Below are positions 33,839 through 43,219 of a stretch of 64,000 bases of DNA, in pieces (position 1 is the stretch's first letter; each line of letters opens with the position of its first letter). Below the pieces are notes generated by a model that was given only the letters and a program-made list of their open reading frames with translations, made no database searches and was not told the DNA's origin. Position numbers and translations under genes: made by a program. Source of the DNA: DATJZH01 sp052146815 (GTDB lineage Bacteria > Actinomycetota > Actinomycetes > Streptosporangiales > Streptosporangiaceae). The DNA is taken from assembly GCA_052146815.1 (NCBI GenBank), contig JBKQMG010000217.1, forward strand, positions 34,841 through 98,840, written 5' to 3'.

Positions 33839-34984
33839 ATGATGGTGCCATTGATCGCCCGGTCGGTGGCCGCGGGCGCGGGCGCGCTGCTCGTGCTCAC
33901 GGCCGCATCCAGCGTGGTGGGCACGCTCATCGTTCCCCGGCCGGTCAGCAGCTGGCTGACAGGCTGGATTGACCGGGTCATCCACGGCGGCTACCGCCTG
34001 CTCACGGCCAGGATCGGCGACTACGCGCGGCGCGACCGGGTGCTCGCCACGGAGGCGGCGGCGATCCTGCTCGCGCAGCTGGTCGTCTGGCTCAGCATCT
34101 TCTTCGTGGGCTACTCCATGCTGATGTGGCCGCTGATCCAGGGCGGCATCACCGAGGCCTTCACGACCGCCGGCCCCGCTCTGTGGGAAATCGGCTCAGT
34201 CAAGGTCGGCGGTGCCGCGCAGCGGACCATCCTGGACATCGCCTCGCTGAGCGGCATCGTCACCGTGACCTTGCAGATTGCCTACCTGCCGACGCTGTAC
34301 TCGGCCTTCAACCGGCGCGAGACTGAGGTCGCCCTGCTGAACGCCCGGTCGGGGGTCCCGTCCTGGGGCCCGGAACTGCTGGCCCGCACCCACTACGCGC
34401 TGGGCTCGGGCGTCTCCACGATCGACACGCTGCCGGATCTCTACGCGGACTGGGAGCGCTGGGCGGCGGACGTGGCCGAGAGCCACAGCACCTACCTTCC
34501 CCTGGTGCGATTCCGCTCGCCCCGCCCGCTGTCCTCCTGGGTGACTTCGCTGCTGGCGGTGCTGGACTCGGCGGCACTGTTCCTGGCGCTGTCCCCCGGC
34601 GCCGCGCCCACCGTCCCGGCCCGGCTGTGCCTGCGCGGCGGCTTTGTCTGCTTCAACCAGATCGCCCGCGCCATGGGCATCAGCGTGCCCGAGGATCCCG
34701 AACCAGACCCGAACGCCACCATCAGCCTGACCTACCAGGAGTTCCTGGACGCGGTTAACCGGATGCGGAAGGTCGACTTCCCGATCGAGCGGGACCCGGC
34801 GGAAGCCTGGCCCGACTTCGTCGGCTGGCGCATCAATTACGAGCATGCCGCCTACGCAGTGGCCGAGGCCGTGGACGCCGTCCCGGCGCTATGGTCCGGG
34901 CCCCGGCGGCACGCCGTCCAGCCCATCGCCCCGTACCGGCCGCCGGAAGGACCGCAGATGAAGAAAAAGGAAGGCAGGCCCTGA
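33839..34984 (+). CDS. Conserved membrane protein, ion-channel-like N-terminal half
   Basis: 381 residues from ATG 33839 (GGAGGAAACC just before). Helix 1 ~7-30, helix 2 ~70-92 (ILLAQLVVWLSIFFVGYSML), a short re-entrant-like GGITEAFTTAGPALWEIGS, then helix 3 ~125-145 (LSGIVTVTLQIAYLPTLY). This two-helix-plus-pore-loop arrangement looks like an ion-channel half, although no TVGYG filter is present. The C-terminal ~200 residues are soluble and helical with no motif I recognise. Homologues of this kind are widespread in actinobacteria without known function. Confidence 0.75.
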   Translation: MMVPLIARSVAAGAGALLVLTAASSVVGTLIVPRPVSSWLTGWIDRVIHGGYRLLTARIGDYARRDRVLATEAAAILLAQLVVWLSIFFVGYSMLMWPLIQGGITEAFTTAGPALWEIGSVKVGGAAQRTILDIASLSGIVTVTLQIAYLPTLYSAFNRRETEVALLNARSGVPSWGPELLARTHYALGSGVSTIDTLPDLYADWERWAADVAESHSTYLPLVRFRSPRPLSSWVTSLLAVLDSAALFLALSPGAAPTVPARLCLRGGFVCFNQIARAMGISVPEDPEPDPNATISLTYQEFLDAVNRMRKVDFPIERDPAEAWPDFVGWRINYEHAAYAVAEAVDAVPALWSGPRRHAVQPIAPYRPPEGPQMKKKEGRP

Positions 34985-35268
34985 CAGCGTCCGGTGCCGA
35001 GGGCTGTCTGTCCTGTGACCAGGGTCGTCATGCGAAAGGGCGGCGTGGCACGGCGGCGCCGCGCGGTCCTGCAGGCGGCGGCGGTACGGAGGAGCGGCGT
35101 TGCGCCCGGGCGTGTGGCCGGGCGCAACGCCGCATCGGGAACTCGGCCGGCGAGTCCCGGGCCGCCGCAGCCGGGGACGTCATCAGGCCGGTCCCGCCGC
35201 GGGGGCCAGCAGCTAGCAGCCGCCGGCCTCCGGGTCAGGGGCCTAGCGCAAGGACCTCGCGCCAGGGC
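34985..35268. other. Intergenic region with strong hairpin
   Basis: No gene is seen. The region is GC-rich and contains the 16-bp hairpin described separately. Confidence 0.5.
35094..35133 (+). terminator. 16-bp perfect hairpin, probable terminator
   Basis: GCGGCGTTGCGCCCGG (35094-35109) pairs without mismatch with CCGGGCGCAACGCCGC (35118-35133) around an 8-base loop. No U-run follows. It lies 110 bases after the membrane-protein gene. Confidence 0.55.
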
Positions 35269-35487
35269 CTAGTGCCGGTGCCGTGGGGGCACCCAGCCTC
35301 CTTTCCAGGGCAGCCGGCAAGCGCGGTAGATGTTGACTCCCGCGGGGAACTCGGCGTTGAACAGCAGCGCCCCCGGAATGGCCGGGTCCGCAGCCGCCCG
35401 CGGACCGCGGGCGAAGAGGACCTTAGTTGCATGGTGCGGTGCACCCTCAAGGAAGACGGTCAGGACCAAGACCGGAATGGCTGTCAT
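35269..35487 (-). CDS. Possible small hypothetical protein (72 aa)
   Basis: The frame shows coding-like GC at third positions and lies downstream of the only A/T-rich stretch in this area (35488-35550, with TTAGGTACAGTGAC on its sense strand), which could be its promoter. The protein begins MTAIPVLVLTVFLEGAP. I recognise no family and see no good ribosome site, so it may not be a gene. Confidence 0.3.
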   Translation of the reverse strand: MTAIPVLVLTVFLEGAPHHATKVLFARGPRAAADPAIPGALLFNAEFPAGVNIYRACRLPWKGGWVPPRHRH

Positions 35488-35584
35488 ATCCGGCTAAAGT
35501 CACTGTACCTAATTCCTAGTTTAACTGGTGTTTTAATCGGCAACTAGCACGCGATCCGCTCCCATCGAGAACGCGGGGCGGCAG

Positions 35585-36082
35585 CTACCGCTCGGAGGGG
35601 GTTCCCGCGCCGGGCCCGCGGCCGCCAGGGCCGGGACCGGGATCGCGGGGACCAGAGCCGGACTCGGGCGCGAGAACGTGCGCCGCCGCCTGGACGGCGA
35701 CATCGCGCAGGGTGTCCCCGATCAGCCGGGCCGCGTAGGACATCAGGCCCTTGCGCTCAGGATCAGGCTCGCCCGCCGCGGCGGCGGACAGTTCGTCGGC
35801 GATCCGGCCGACGAGGCTGTCGGGCGTCGGCCACTGGCCTACCGCCTGGCGTGCTTGCGGGGTGACTTTCAGCACATACCAGAAGGTGGCGTCGCCGCCG
35901 GTCGTCGTCTTACGGAAATCGACAAAAACCGGGTCAAGAGCCTCCAGCGAGCGCGCCACGTCCGTGACATGGAGTCGCGTCCGGGCAGCTATATCGCTGA
36001 CCGTGACCATGTAGCTCTCTTCGAGCAAGCTGACTGTCGCGTCCAGCACGGGCATGTCTCGCACTACCCAGGTATCCTGCAC
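35585..36082 (-). CDS. Conserved hypothetical protein, winged-helix-like
   Basis: 165 residues from GTG 36082 (ATG 36055 is an alternative). Residues ~10-90 look like a winged helix: VSLLEESYMVTVSDIAARTR, DVARSLEALDPVFVDFRK, FWYVLKVTPQARQAVGQW. A helical part follows (DELSAAAAGEPDPERKGLM), then a Pro/Gly-rich tail. Similar short proteins are common in actinobacteria with no assigned role. It may be a DNA-binding protein; no partner gene is adjacent. Confidence 0.7.
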   Translation of the reverse strand: MQDTWVVRDMPVLDATVSLLEESYMVTVSDIAARTRLHVTDVARSLEALDPVFVDFRKTTTGGDATFWYVLKVTPQARQAVGQWPTPDSLVGRIADELSAAAAGEPDPERKGLMSYAARLIGDTLRDVAVQAAAHVLAPESGSGPRDPGPGPGGRGPGAGTPSER

Positions 36083-36446
36083 TGCACTCTGCCTAACCGG
36101 TCCCCGGCCTTCGGCCGGCTTTCGGCCGTGGCGGGTTCCTGCGTTCGTCTTCAGGGCCGAATTCCGGTAACTGCCCCCTGGCGGGAATTCGGGCCCGAAC
36201 AGGAGACTAGCGGCAGGCAGCGGCGATAGTGACGGTACGGGCGGTCAGGTGCCGTTCGTCACGGTTGGCCTGCGGGCCGCGCGGCGGGCCGCAGGAAGCC
36301 GCCCGGGGCAGCAGACGCTGAGTGCCCGGGAAGCACAGCCCGGGCACCCGGCATGACAGATAGAGCCTGCAGGCGGCGCAGAAGGGGGCGGCTGGCTAGG
36401 CTGTGCGCGCCCGTTTCCATGAGATTGTTTTGCCTGAGAGGAACCC
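36083..36446. other. Intergenic control region upstream of ndk with inverted repeats
   Basis: Two clear inverted repeats: CCGAATTCC (36157-36165) with GGAATTCGG (36184-36192), spacer 18, and a tight hairpin GTGCCCGGG (36322-36330) with CCCGGGCAC (36339-36347), loop 8. I see no gene. The first could be an operator for either divergent gene; the second lies in the likely ndk leader. Confidence 0.45.
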
Positions 36447-36950
36447 ATGAGTGACGTCACGGGAATCGAGCGGACCCTCGTGCTGCTCAAGCCCGACGCC
36501 GTGGCACGCGGCCTGGCCGGGCGCGTGCTTGCTCGATTCGAGGACGCGCTGCTGAAAATCGTCGCCGCCAAGATGGTCCAGATGGACGCCGAGCTCGCCA
36601 GGGCGCACTACTTCGACCTCGAAGAGCGCTTCGGTCCCGATGTCTACGGGCTGATGGCCGCATTCATGCAGAGCGGGCCGGTGATCGCCCTGGTGCTCGA
36701 GGGCGTCGACGCCGTCGCGTGCGTGCGCAAGATGGTCGGCTCGACTTACCCCGACCAGGCGGCGCCGGGAACGATCCGCGGTGACTACTCGCACCAGAGC
36801 AAGGCCTACGCCAACGCGCACAAGCTCGCGGTGGCCAACCTGGTGCACGCCTCCGGCAACGCCGAGGAGGCCAAGCGCGAGATCGGCGTGTGGTTCAGCA
36901 ACGAGGAGCTTCTCGACTACCCGCTCGCGGCCCAGGCTTACATCGGCTAG
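36447..36950 (+). CDS. ndk: Nucleoside diphosphate kinase
   Basis: A 167-residue enzyme that balances NTP pools by phosphate transfer through a phosphohistidine. LVLLKPDAVARGLAGRVLAR is the N-terminal signature, and the active-site His is H134 in NLVHASGNAEEAKREIGVWF. It is longer than the usual ~137-residue bacterial Ndk because of a longer segment around TIRGDYSHQSKAYANAH. GAGAGGAACCC lies before ATG 36447. Its TAG stop shares CTAG (36947-36950) with the convergent S9 peptidase gene. Whether this is the only ndk of the genome cannot be told. Confidence 0.9.
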   Translation: MSDVTGIERTLVLLKPDAVARGLAGRVLARFEDALLKIVAAKMVQMDAELARAHYFDLEERFGPDVYGLMAAFMQSGPVIALVLEGVDAVACVRKMVGSTYPDQAAPGTIRGDYSHQSKAYANAHKLAVANLVHASGNAEEAKREIGVWFSNEELLDYPLAAQAYIG

Positions 36951-39286
36951 CTGCCCAGCCACCGCTCCAGCCAGCCGAACTGCTCGGCCAGCATGTGCAG
37001 GACCGACTCGCGCGCGATATATCCGTGGCTCTCGTGCGGCAGCAGCACGAGCCGGGCGGTGCCGCCGTTCGCCTGCACCGCCTGGAACAGCCGCTGCGAC
37101 TGGATCGGGAACGTCCCGGAGTTGGCGTCCTGCTCGCCGTGGATCAGCAGAATCGGCGTGGTCAGCTGATGGGCGTAGCGGAACGGTGACACGTGGTCGT
37201 AAATCTGCGGCGCCTCCCAGAAGCTGCGCCGCTCGGTCTGGAAGCCGAACGGCGTGAGGCTCCGGTTGTAGGCGCCGCTGCGCGCGATCCCCGCGGCGAA
37301 CAGATCGGTATGGGCGAGCAGGTTGGCCGTCATGAACGCCCCGTAGCTATGGCCGCCGACCGCCACCCTGGCCGGGTCGATGGTCCCCATCTCGCCGAGC
37401 GCCGCGATATGGGCCGCTGCTGCGGCGGTGACCTGCTCGATGTAGGTGTCGTTCATCGTCTCCGGATCGCCGATGACCGGCATCGTGGCGTCCGTGAGCA
37501 CCGCGTACCCGCGCAGCACGAACCAGATCGGCTCGGAGGCGTGCAGCCGGGTGAACCGGCTGCTGCTGCCGCGGACCTGCCCGGCGGTGGCCGCGGTGCC
37601 GTAGTCCAGCGGATAGGCCCAGACCACCAGCGGCAGCCTGCCGTCCGTCGCGGGGTCGTAGCCGGGCGGCAGGTGCAGCATGCCGGATAGCTGCACCCCG
37701 TCGCCGCGGTCGTAGGCAACGAGCCTTTTCTCCATGCTGGTCAGCTGCGGATGCGGATCCGGCCACGAGGTGAGCGGCCGCGGCGCCGAGCCGTCCAGGG
37801 CCACTATGACCAGGTTCGGCGGCTCGGCCCGGCTTTCGCGCCAGGCCAGCAGCTGATCACGGCGGCCGCCGACGAAGCCGAGCACCTGGACGTAACCGTC
37901 GGGCGGGCTCTGGAAGAGCCGGTCCCGCTGCAGGCTGGCCAGGTCGAGGCGGTCCAGGAACGGCCGGTCGCCTTCGGGGGTGGCCCCGTCGCCGCGCAGG
38001 TAGATGACGGAGCCGTCCTGCAGGATAGTGCGGGTGCCATCGGCGTGGCGGGCCATCAGCGGCGAGCCAGGGTCGCCGTAAGCGTCATCGGCCGACCGGT
38101 CGAATATTACCCGGTTGACCTCGGGAGCCCTGACGTCGCACAGCCAGGTGGTCAGCCAGCGGCGGTCCCGGTCGTGCTCGGTGAGCAGCAGCCGGTCCGG
38201 TTCCGCGGTGTCCAGCCAGCCCAGGCAGCGCTGGCGGACCAGGAAGCACCGCTGCGGCGCCGCGGCGCCGGGACTGTCCAGCCGCATGATCTGGTCCCGG
38301 TGCTCGGCCTCGGCCAGCGGGTCGCCGCCATCCAGGGCCTCGGCCCACAGCAGGCCGGCGGGCTGGCGCTCAGCCCACGACACTCCCCGCGGGCCGGTCG
38401 GCACGCCCTGCCGCGGGACCTCGTCGCTGACGGGCAGGTCGGCGATCAGCCGCTCCAGGCCGCCGTCCGCCGACCACACCTCGGCGCGCCGGGCGAAATA
38501 CGGGTACGGCACCCGGAACGAGAACGGCCGCTGCAGCCGCCGCACCAGCAGGTGCTCGCCGTCCGGCGAGTCCTGCAGCTGCTGGTAGAGACCGGGCGGG
38601 CCCAGTTCCTTCGCCGTTCCCGAGACCGGGTCGACGCGCAGCGGCACCGTGGTGGCGAGAGCCTCGAAGATATCCTCGTCGGCGGGGGTGCGCAGCAGGT
38701 CCTGGAACGTCGCCATCTGCGAGTGCTTCCCGGCGGTCTCCTCGACCTGCGGCTCGATCGCCGGCGCTGGCAGCGGCGCCGGATGCGGCGGGGCGCCGAG
38801 CGCCAGCAGCGAACGGCCATCGCGGGACCAGCGGATGGTCGAGCCCGCCGACATCGGGTCACCGCCGAGGACGTCACGCACCCGCAAGCCCGGTACCTGA
38901 GCCGCGGTCGCCGTCGCGGCGTCGGCGACCCAGACGCCGATCCCGTCGGCCTCATCGATGGTGAAGGCGAAACGGCGGCCGTCGGGCGCCCACGTCGGCA
39001 CGCTCACCGATGACCCCGGCGGGAGCGCCACCTCCCGCTGCTCCCCGCCTGGCGGGGCGAGGACCGAAAGGCCGGTGAGCCGCCGGGTCCGCTGCCGTCC
39101 CGCGATGACCGGGTCGACCCTCACCCCGGCCAGCGACAGGTAGGGCCGCGCCAGCCCGGCGACGGGCGGGTGCGACTCGTAGTGGACCAGTGCGACGAAG
39201 TTCCCGCCCGGCGCCAGCAGGGCCGCCGGTGTCGGCGGGGCATCGATGATCGCGACGATGTCGTCGCCCGGGCGCTGATAAGGCAC
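36947..39286 (-). CDS. S9 family prolyl oligopeptidase-type peptidase
   Basis: 779 residues. The N-terminal ~520 residues are a beta-propeller-like domain (repeated WSRDGRSLLALG-type blades). The C-terminal alpha/beta hydrolase has the nucleophile Ser in VGGHSYGAFMTANLL, Asp in LIHGEQDANSG and His in LLPHESHGYIA. LVVWAYPLDYG and SLTPFGFQTERR are typical of the glutamyl endopeptidase-like/acylaminoacyl group. No signal peptide is seen, so it is probably cytoplasmic and degrades oligopeptides. Convergent with ndk. Confidence 0.92.
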   Translation of the reverse strand: MPYQRPGDDIVAIIDAPPTPAALLAPGGNFVALVHYESHPPVAGLARPYLSLAGVRVDPVIAGRQRTRRLTGLSVLAPPGGEQREVALPPGSSVSVPTWAPDGRRFAFTIDEADGIGVWVADAATATAAQVPGLRVRDVLGGDPMSAGSTIRWSRDGRSLLALGAPPHPAPLPAPAIEPQVEETAGKHSQMATFQDLLRTPADEDIFEALATTVPLRVDPVSGTAKELGPPGLYQQLQDSPDGEHLLVRRLQRPFSFRVPYPYFARRAEVWSADGGLERLIADLPVSDEVPRQGVPTGPRGVSWAERQPAGLLWAEALDGGDPLAEAEHRDQIMRLDSPGAAAPQRCFLVRQRCLGWLDTAEPDRLLLTEHDRDRRWLTTWLCDVRAPEVNRVIFDRSADDAYGDPGSPLMARHADGTRTILQDGSVIYLRGDGATPEGDRPFLDRLDLASLQRDRLFQSPPDGYVQVLGFVGGRRDQLLAWRESRAEPPNLVIVALDGSAPRPLTSWPDPHPQLTSMEKRLVAYDRGDGVQLSGMLHLPPGYDPATDGRLPLVVWAYPLDYGTAATAGQVRGSSSRFTRLHASEPIWFVLRGYAVLTDATMPVIGDPETMNDTYIEQVTAAAAAHIAALGEMGTIDPARVAVGGHSYGAFMTANLLAHTDLFAAGIARSGAYNRSLTPFGFQTERRSFWEAPQIYDHVSPFRYAHQLTTPILLIHGEQDANSGTFPIQSQRLFQAVQANGGTARLVLLPHESHGYIARESVLHMLAEQFGWLERWLGS

Positions 39287-39498
39287 TGCGGATTCCTCGT
39301 CTCACCGGTGGCCGCTCGCCCGCCGAGTACGCCAGCCGACCCGCAGTCGCGTTCTGGCGCGCTGGCAGCAGGCCGGCGCTCCTGATTCCTGCCTATGTTC
39401 CCCGCCTGACACTGTTCCTGCCTACAACTTAGGCCGCTGCCGCCGTCATTCCGCCGGGTCAGTCCGGATACACCGGGGTAGCGATAGCATCGGCCAGC

Positions 39499-40905
39499 GT
39501 GATCGATGACCAGACGCAGCGGCTGCTGGAGGCCCGGCTGGCCAGCGAGCAGGCCGAGGGCCGGCTGCCGTCGGTGACCGCAGGCCTGATCCGCGACGGC
39601 CGCCTGGCCTGGTCCGGCGGCCGCGGCCGGATCGCCGACGACGGCGGCCAGTCCCGGCAGCCCGACGCCGACGTGCAGTACCGGGCCGGGTCGATCACCA
39701 AGACATTCGTGGCCGTGGCGGTCCTGCGGCTGCGCGACGCCGGACGGCTCAGCCTCGCTGACCCGGTCGGACGGCATGTCTCCGGCTGCGGCGCGGCCGC
39801 GGGACTGACGATCGGGCAGCTGCTGTCGCATTCCTCGGGCCTGCGCGCGGAGACCGCCGGGCCATGGTGGGAGCGGACTCCCGGCACGGCATTCGAGGAG
39901 CTGGCGGCCGGGTCCCTCGGCGACGACGCGCCGCGGTGGCGGCCCGGCCGGCGCTTTCATTACTCGAACGTCGGTTACGCGCTGCTCGGCGAGCTCCTCG
40001 CCCGCCAGCACGGCATGGCGTGGGACGCGGTGATCGCCGCCGAGCTGCTGCAGCCGCTCGGCATGCGCCGCACGACGACCCGGCCGCAGCCGCCGCACGC
40101 CACCGGACTGGCGGTGCACCCGCACGCGGACCTGCTCCTGCCCGAGCCCGAGCACGACGCCGGCGCGATGGCTCCGGCCGGCCAGCTGTGGACCACGGTC
40201 GCCGACCTGGGCCGCTGGGCCCGGTTCCTGGCCGGGGACACCGGCGGCCTGCTGGCCGCCGGCACGCTCGCCGAGATGCGCGAGCCGCAGGCCATCGAGG
40301 ATGCGCCCGGCCAGCCCTGGACCGCCGGCTACGGCCTCGGGCTGCAGCTGTGGAACGACGGCGGCGCGCGCAGCTTCGGGCACAGCGGATCGATGCCCGG
40401 GTTCACGGGCATGCTGCGGATCGCCGGCGAGAGCGGGGACGCCGCCGTGGCGCTCTGCAACTCGACCACCGGGTTCAGCGGCGATCTCACTGGCGATCTG
40501 CTCGCGATCCTGGCGCGAAGCGAACCGCCCGGCCGCGAGGACTGGACGGCCGCCGGCGCGGACGCCGAGGCGGACGCCGAGGCGGCTGATCTGCTCGGCA
40601 CCTGGTACTGGGGTCCCGCCCCGCACACGGTGACCTTCTCCGGCGGCGTCCTCACCGTGCAGTCGGCCGGCGGACGGAGCCGGACGCTGCGGTTCCGGCG
40701 CGGCCCCGATGGCAGCTGGGCTGGCATCGACGGCTATCACGCGGGCGAGCCGCTGGTGGCCCTGCGCCGGGACGACCGCCGCGTGACGGCGCTCGATATC
40801 GGCTCGTTCGTGTTCACCCGCGTGCCCTACGACCCGCAGGCACCCGTTCCCGGCGGAGTCGACCCGCAAGGCTGGCGGCCGGGCCTGGCTGACGTCGCGG
40901 GCTGA
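39499..40905 (+). CDS. Serine hydrolase of the beta-lactamase / penicillin-binding class C family
   Basis: 468 residues from GTG 39499. Catalytic motifs: SITK (S-x-x-K) in YRAGSITKTFVAV, YSN (Y-x-N) in FHYSNVGYALLGE and HSG in SFGHSGSMPGFTG. A C-terminal ~120-residue domain (LLGTWYWGPAPHTVTF) is a lipocalin-like appendage seen in related esterases. No signal peptide is visible, so an esterase or D-aminopeptidase-like cytoplasmic role is as likely as cell-wall action. The start has only a weak ribosome site. Confidence 0.88.
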   Translation: MIDDQTQRLLEARLASEQAEGRLPSVTAGLIRDGRLAWSGGRGRIADDGGQSRQPDADVQYRAGSITKTFVAVAVLRLRDAGRLSLADPVGRHVSGCGAAAGLTIGQLLSHSSGLRAETAGPWWERTPGTAFEELAAGSLGDDAPRWRPGRRFHYSNVGYALLGELLARQHGMAWDAVIAAELLQPLGMRRTTTRPQPPHATGLAVHPHADLLLPEPEHDAGAMAPAGQLWTTVADLGRWARFLAGDTGGLLAAGTLAEMREPQAIEDAPGQPWTAGYGLGLQLWNDGGARSFGHSGSMPGFTGMLRIAGESGDAAVALCNSTTGFSGDLTGDLLAILARSEPPGREDWTAAGADAEADAEAADLLGTWYWGPAPHTVTFSGGVLTVQSAGGRSRTLRFRRGPDGSWAGIDGYHAGEPLVALRRDDRRVTALDIGSFVFTRVPYDPQAPVPGGVDPQGWRPGLADVAG

Positions 40906-40934
40906 CGCCCGCAAGCGGCAAGCCGGCCAGCCCG

Positions 40935-43130
40935 TTAGAAGGGGGCGCGCGCCGTCGGCCGCGGGACCGGCTTGGCCGCCAGCGGCGACGGCGGCACCCG
41001 CAGCAGCCGCGCGGCCCAGCCGGGCAGCCACCAGTTCCACCGGCCGAAGAGCGAGACCAGCGCCGGCACCAGCAGTGACCTGACCACCGTGGCATCGAGC
41101 AAGATCCCGGCGCCGATGCCGGTGGCGAAAATTTTCAGGAAAGTCAATGGAGCACTGGCGAGAGCCGCCATCGCCAGGAAGAGAATCAGCGCGGCGGAGG
41201 TGACCAGCCGCCCGGTCCGCCCGACGCCGGTGATCACGGCCTCGTCGGTGGACCCGGTCTTGTCGTGCTCCTCCCGCATCCGGGTCAGGATGAACACCTC
41301 ATAGTCCATCGACAGGCCGTAAAGAAAGGCGAAGACGAACAGCGGGATCCAGGTGGTGATCGCCCCGGTGGCCGGCAGTCCCCAGATCGTCTCCGAGCCG
41401 TGGCCGTCCTGCCAGACGAGCACCAGGACCCCGTATGCGGCGGCCACCGACAGCAGGTTGGCCACGATGGCCTTCAGCGGCAGCACCAGCGACCGGAACG
41501 CGCGCGCCAGGAGGATGAACGTGATGACCATCAGCCCGGCGAGCACGTAGGGGAAGTCGCCGTAGAGCGAGCTGATCTGATCGACCAGTCCCGGCCCGTA
41601 CCCGCCGAGCAGGGCGGCGGGCTCGGCCGCGGCCACCGCATTGCGCACCGCGGTCACGGTGGCCTGGCCGGCGGCGCTGGCCCCGTCGGCGACCGGGAGC
41701 ACCTCCGTGAGCGAGGTCCCGCCTCGGTGCCAGTCAGGTCCTGGCGGCGCCGCGGCGGCGTGCACCCCGCCGGCCCCGGACGCGGCGGCCAGGGCCCGGG
41801 CCGGGCTCGCGCCGGGCGGCAGCAGGACCTCGATCGGGGTCAGCACGCCCGTCGGGATGCGGGCCTGCTCGAGCAGGACCACGCCGCGCCGGGCGGTGCC
41901 CTGCTGGGACAGCGAGTTCACGCTCGCGTCGCCTACATGAATGCCGAGCGCGGCCACCCCGAGCAGGACCAGGACCGCCAGCCCGGCCGCGGCGGAGATC
42001 CAGCGCCACCGCACGACGAGCCTGGCCCAGGCGGTCCAGCCGCGAGCGGGGGCGTTCTCGTTGCGCAGCCTCGGCCAGTCGAGCCGGCGGCCGACGCCGG
42101 CCAGCAGCGCGGGCAGCAGGGTGATCGAGACGGCCACGCTGATCAGCGGGATGAGCATGCCGCCGAGGCCGATGCTGCGGATGAACGGGATGGGCAGCGC
42201 GAGCAGGGCCAGGAGACCGAGAGCGACGGTGACGCCGCTGAACACGATGGACCGTCCGGCCGTCCGCATGGCCAGGCGGATCGCCGTGGCATTGTCATGG
42301 CCGTGCGCGATTTCCTCCCGCCAGCGGGTGATCAGCAGCAGCGAGTAGTCGATCGCGACGCCGAGGCCGATGAGGCCCACCAGGTACTGGACGATGAAGT
42401 TGATGTCGGTGAGGTAGGTCAGGCCGAGGATGGCCAGGAACGCGGTGGTCACCGACACCGCCGCGATCAGCAGCGGAACCAGGGCCAGGAACGACGCGAA
42501 GACGAACGCCAGCACGGCCAGCGCGCCGAGCGCGCCGATGAAGATCTCGCCCTGGACGCCGACTCCGCCGCCCGATCCACGGCCCGCATTGGTGAGCGGG
42601 GTGATTCCGGTGACTTCCACCTGCGTCCCGCGCGGCAGGTGGCTCGCCAGCGCGTGGCTGACCGGCCCGGCGGGGATGACCGGATCCTGCTGGGAGTTGC
42701 CGTTGGCGGGCGTGAACACCAGGGCGAAGGTCGTCCGGCCGTCGGCGGACACAAAGCCCCGGTTGCCAGTCGAGGCGTAGGAGACCACCCGGCCGGCGTG
42801 ACTCCCAGAGGCGCCGAGCCGGGCCAGGGCGGCGAAGCCCGCCTGCAGTTCCGCCCGGATGCGGGGCTGGCTCGCCGTGTCGCCGGCGGGCAGCCGCACG
42901 ACCGGCACCAGCGGCGTCTCGCTGCCGCCGCTGCCATACCGGGCGAGGATCGCGGCGTCGGCCTTGTCACTGCGCGTACCGGGGATATTGAAGCTCTGAC
43001 TCAGGTGGCTGCTCAGCGTGGCCGACGCGTACCCGCCGACGACCAGAGCAACCAGCCAGAACAGGCCGACGATCCGGCGGTGCCGGAGAACGAAGGTGGT
43101 GATGACATTCACCGGGCCGGCACGCTCCAT
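40935..43130 (-). CDS. MMPL/RND family transporter
   Basis: 731 residues (ATG 43130; GTG 43112 has a better ribosome site, GGAG). It has the RND-type duplicated layout: a helix at ~14-35, a first large outer loop ~40-180, helices ~185-350, a second loop ~400-510 and helices ~520-700. The conserved Asp-Tyr pairs in the membrane are visible as GLGVAIDYSLLLITR and YGLSMDYEVFILTRMREEHD. Such proteins export lipids, siderophores or drugs using the proton gradient. It is divergent from a B12-binding regulator, with direct repeats between them, and so is probably its target. Confidence 0.92.
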   Translation of the reverse strand: MERAGPVNVITTFVLRHRRIVGLFWLVALVVGGYASATLSSHLSQSFNIPGTRSDKADAAILARYGSGGSETPLVPVVRLPAGDTASQPRIRAELQAGFAALARLGASGSHAGRVVSYASTGNRGFVSADGRTTFALVFTPANGNSQQDPVIPAGPVSHALASHLPRGTQVEVTGITPLTNAGRGSGGGVGVQGEIFIGALGALAVLAFVFASFLALVPLLIAAVSVTTAFLAILGLTYLTDINFIVQYLVGLIGLGVAIDYSLLLITRWREEIAHGHDNATAIRLAMRTAGRSIVFSGVTVALGLLALLALPIPFIRSIGLGGMLIPLISVAVSITLLPALLAGVGRRLDWPRLRNENAPARGWTAWARLVVRWRWISAAAGLAVLVLLGVAALGIHVGDASVNSLSQQGTARRGVVLLEQARIPTGVLTPIEVLLPPGASPARALAAASGAGGVHAAAAPPGPDWHRGGTSLTEVLPVADGASAAGQATVTAVRNAVAAAEPAALLGGYGPGLVDQISSLYGDFPYVLAGLMVITFILLARAFRSLVLPLKAIVANLLSVAAAYGVLVLVWQDGHGSETIWGLPATGAITTWIPLFVFAFLYGLSMDYEVFILTRMREEHDKTGSTDEAVITGVGRTGRLVTSAALILFLAMAALASAPLTFLKIFATGIGAGILLDATVVRSLLVPALVSLFGRWNWWLPGWAARLLRVPPSPLAAKPVPRPTARAPF

Positions 43131-43162
43131 CCGGGGAACAGCGGGTAATCTAAGCCAGGAAG

Positions 43163-43190
43163 GGAAATAATACTAAACTAGACTAACGTA
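43163..43190. promoter_or_regulatory. Divergent promoter with TTAGT direct repeats
   Basis: An A/T-rich island between the MMPL and B12-regulator genes. On the minus strand TTAGTCTAGT is followed directly by TTAGTATTAT, i.e. TTAGT repeated with a 10-bp period. CarH-type regulators bind direct repeats with about this spacing. The TATTAT element could be the -10 of the MMPL promoter. Confidence 0.4.
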
Positions 43191-43219
43191 CCGGCCCGCC
43201 GAATCTACCGGAGCCCAGC

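Noticed and set aside
41265..43148. Long plus-strand frame opposite the MMPL gene
   Set aside because: Antisense shadow; composition is Arg/Gln/His-rich with no family match, while the minus strand encodes a clear transporter.
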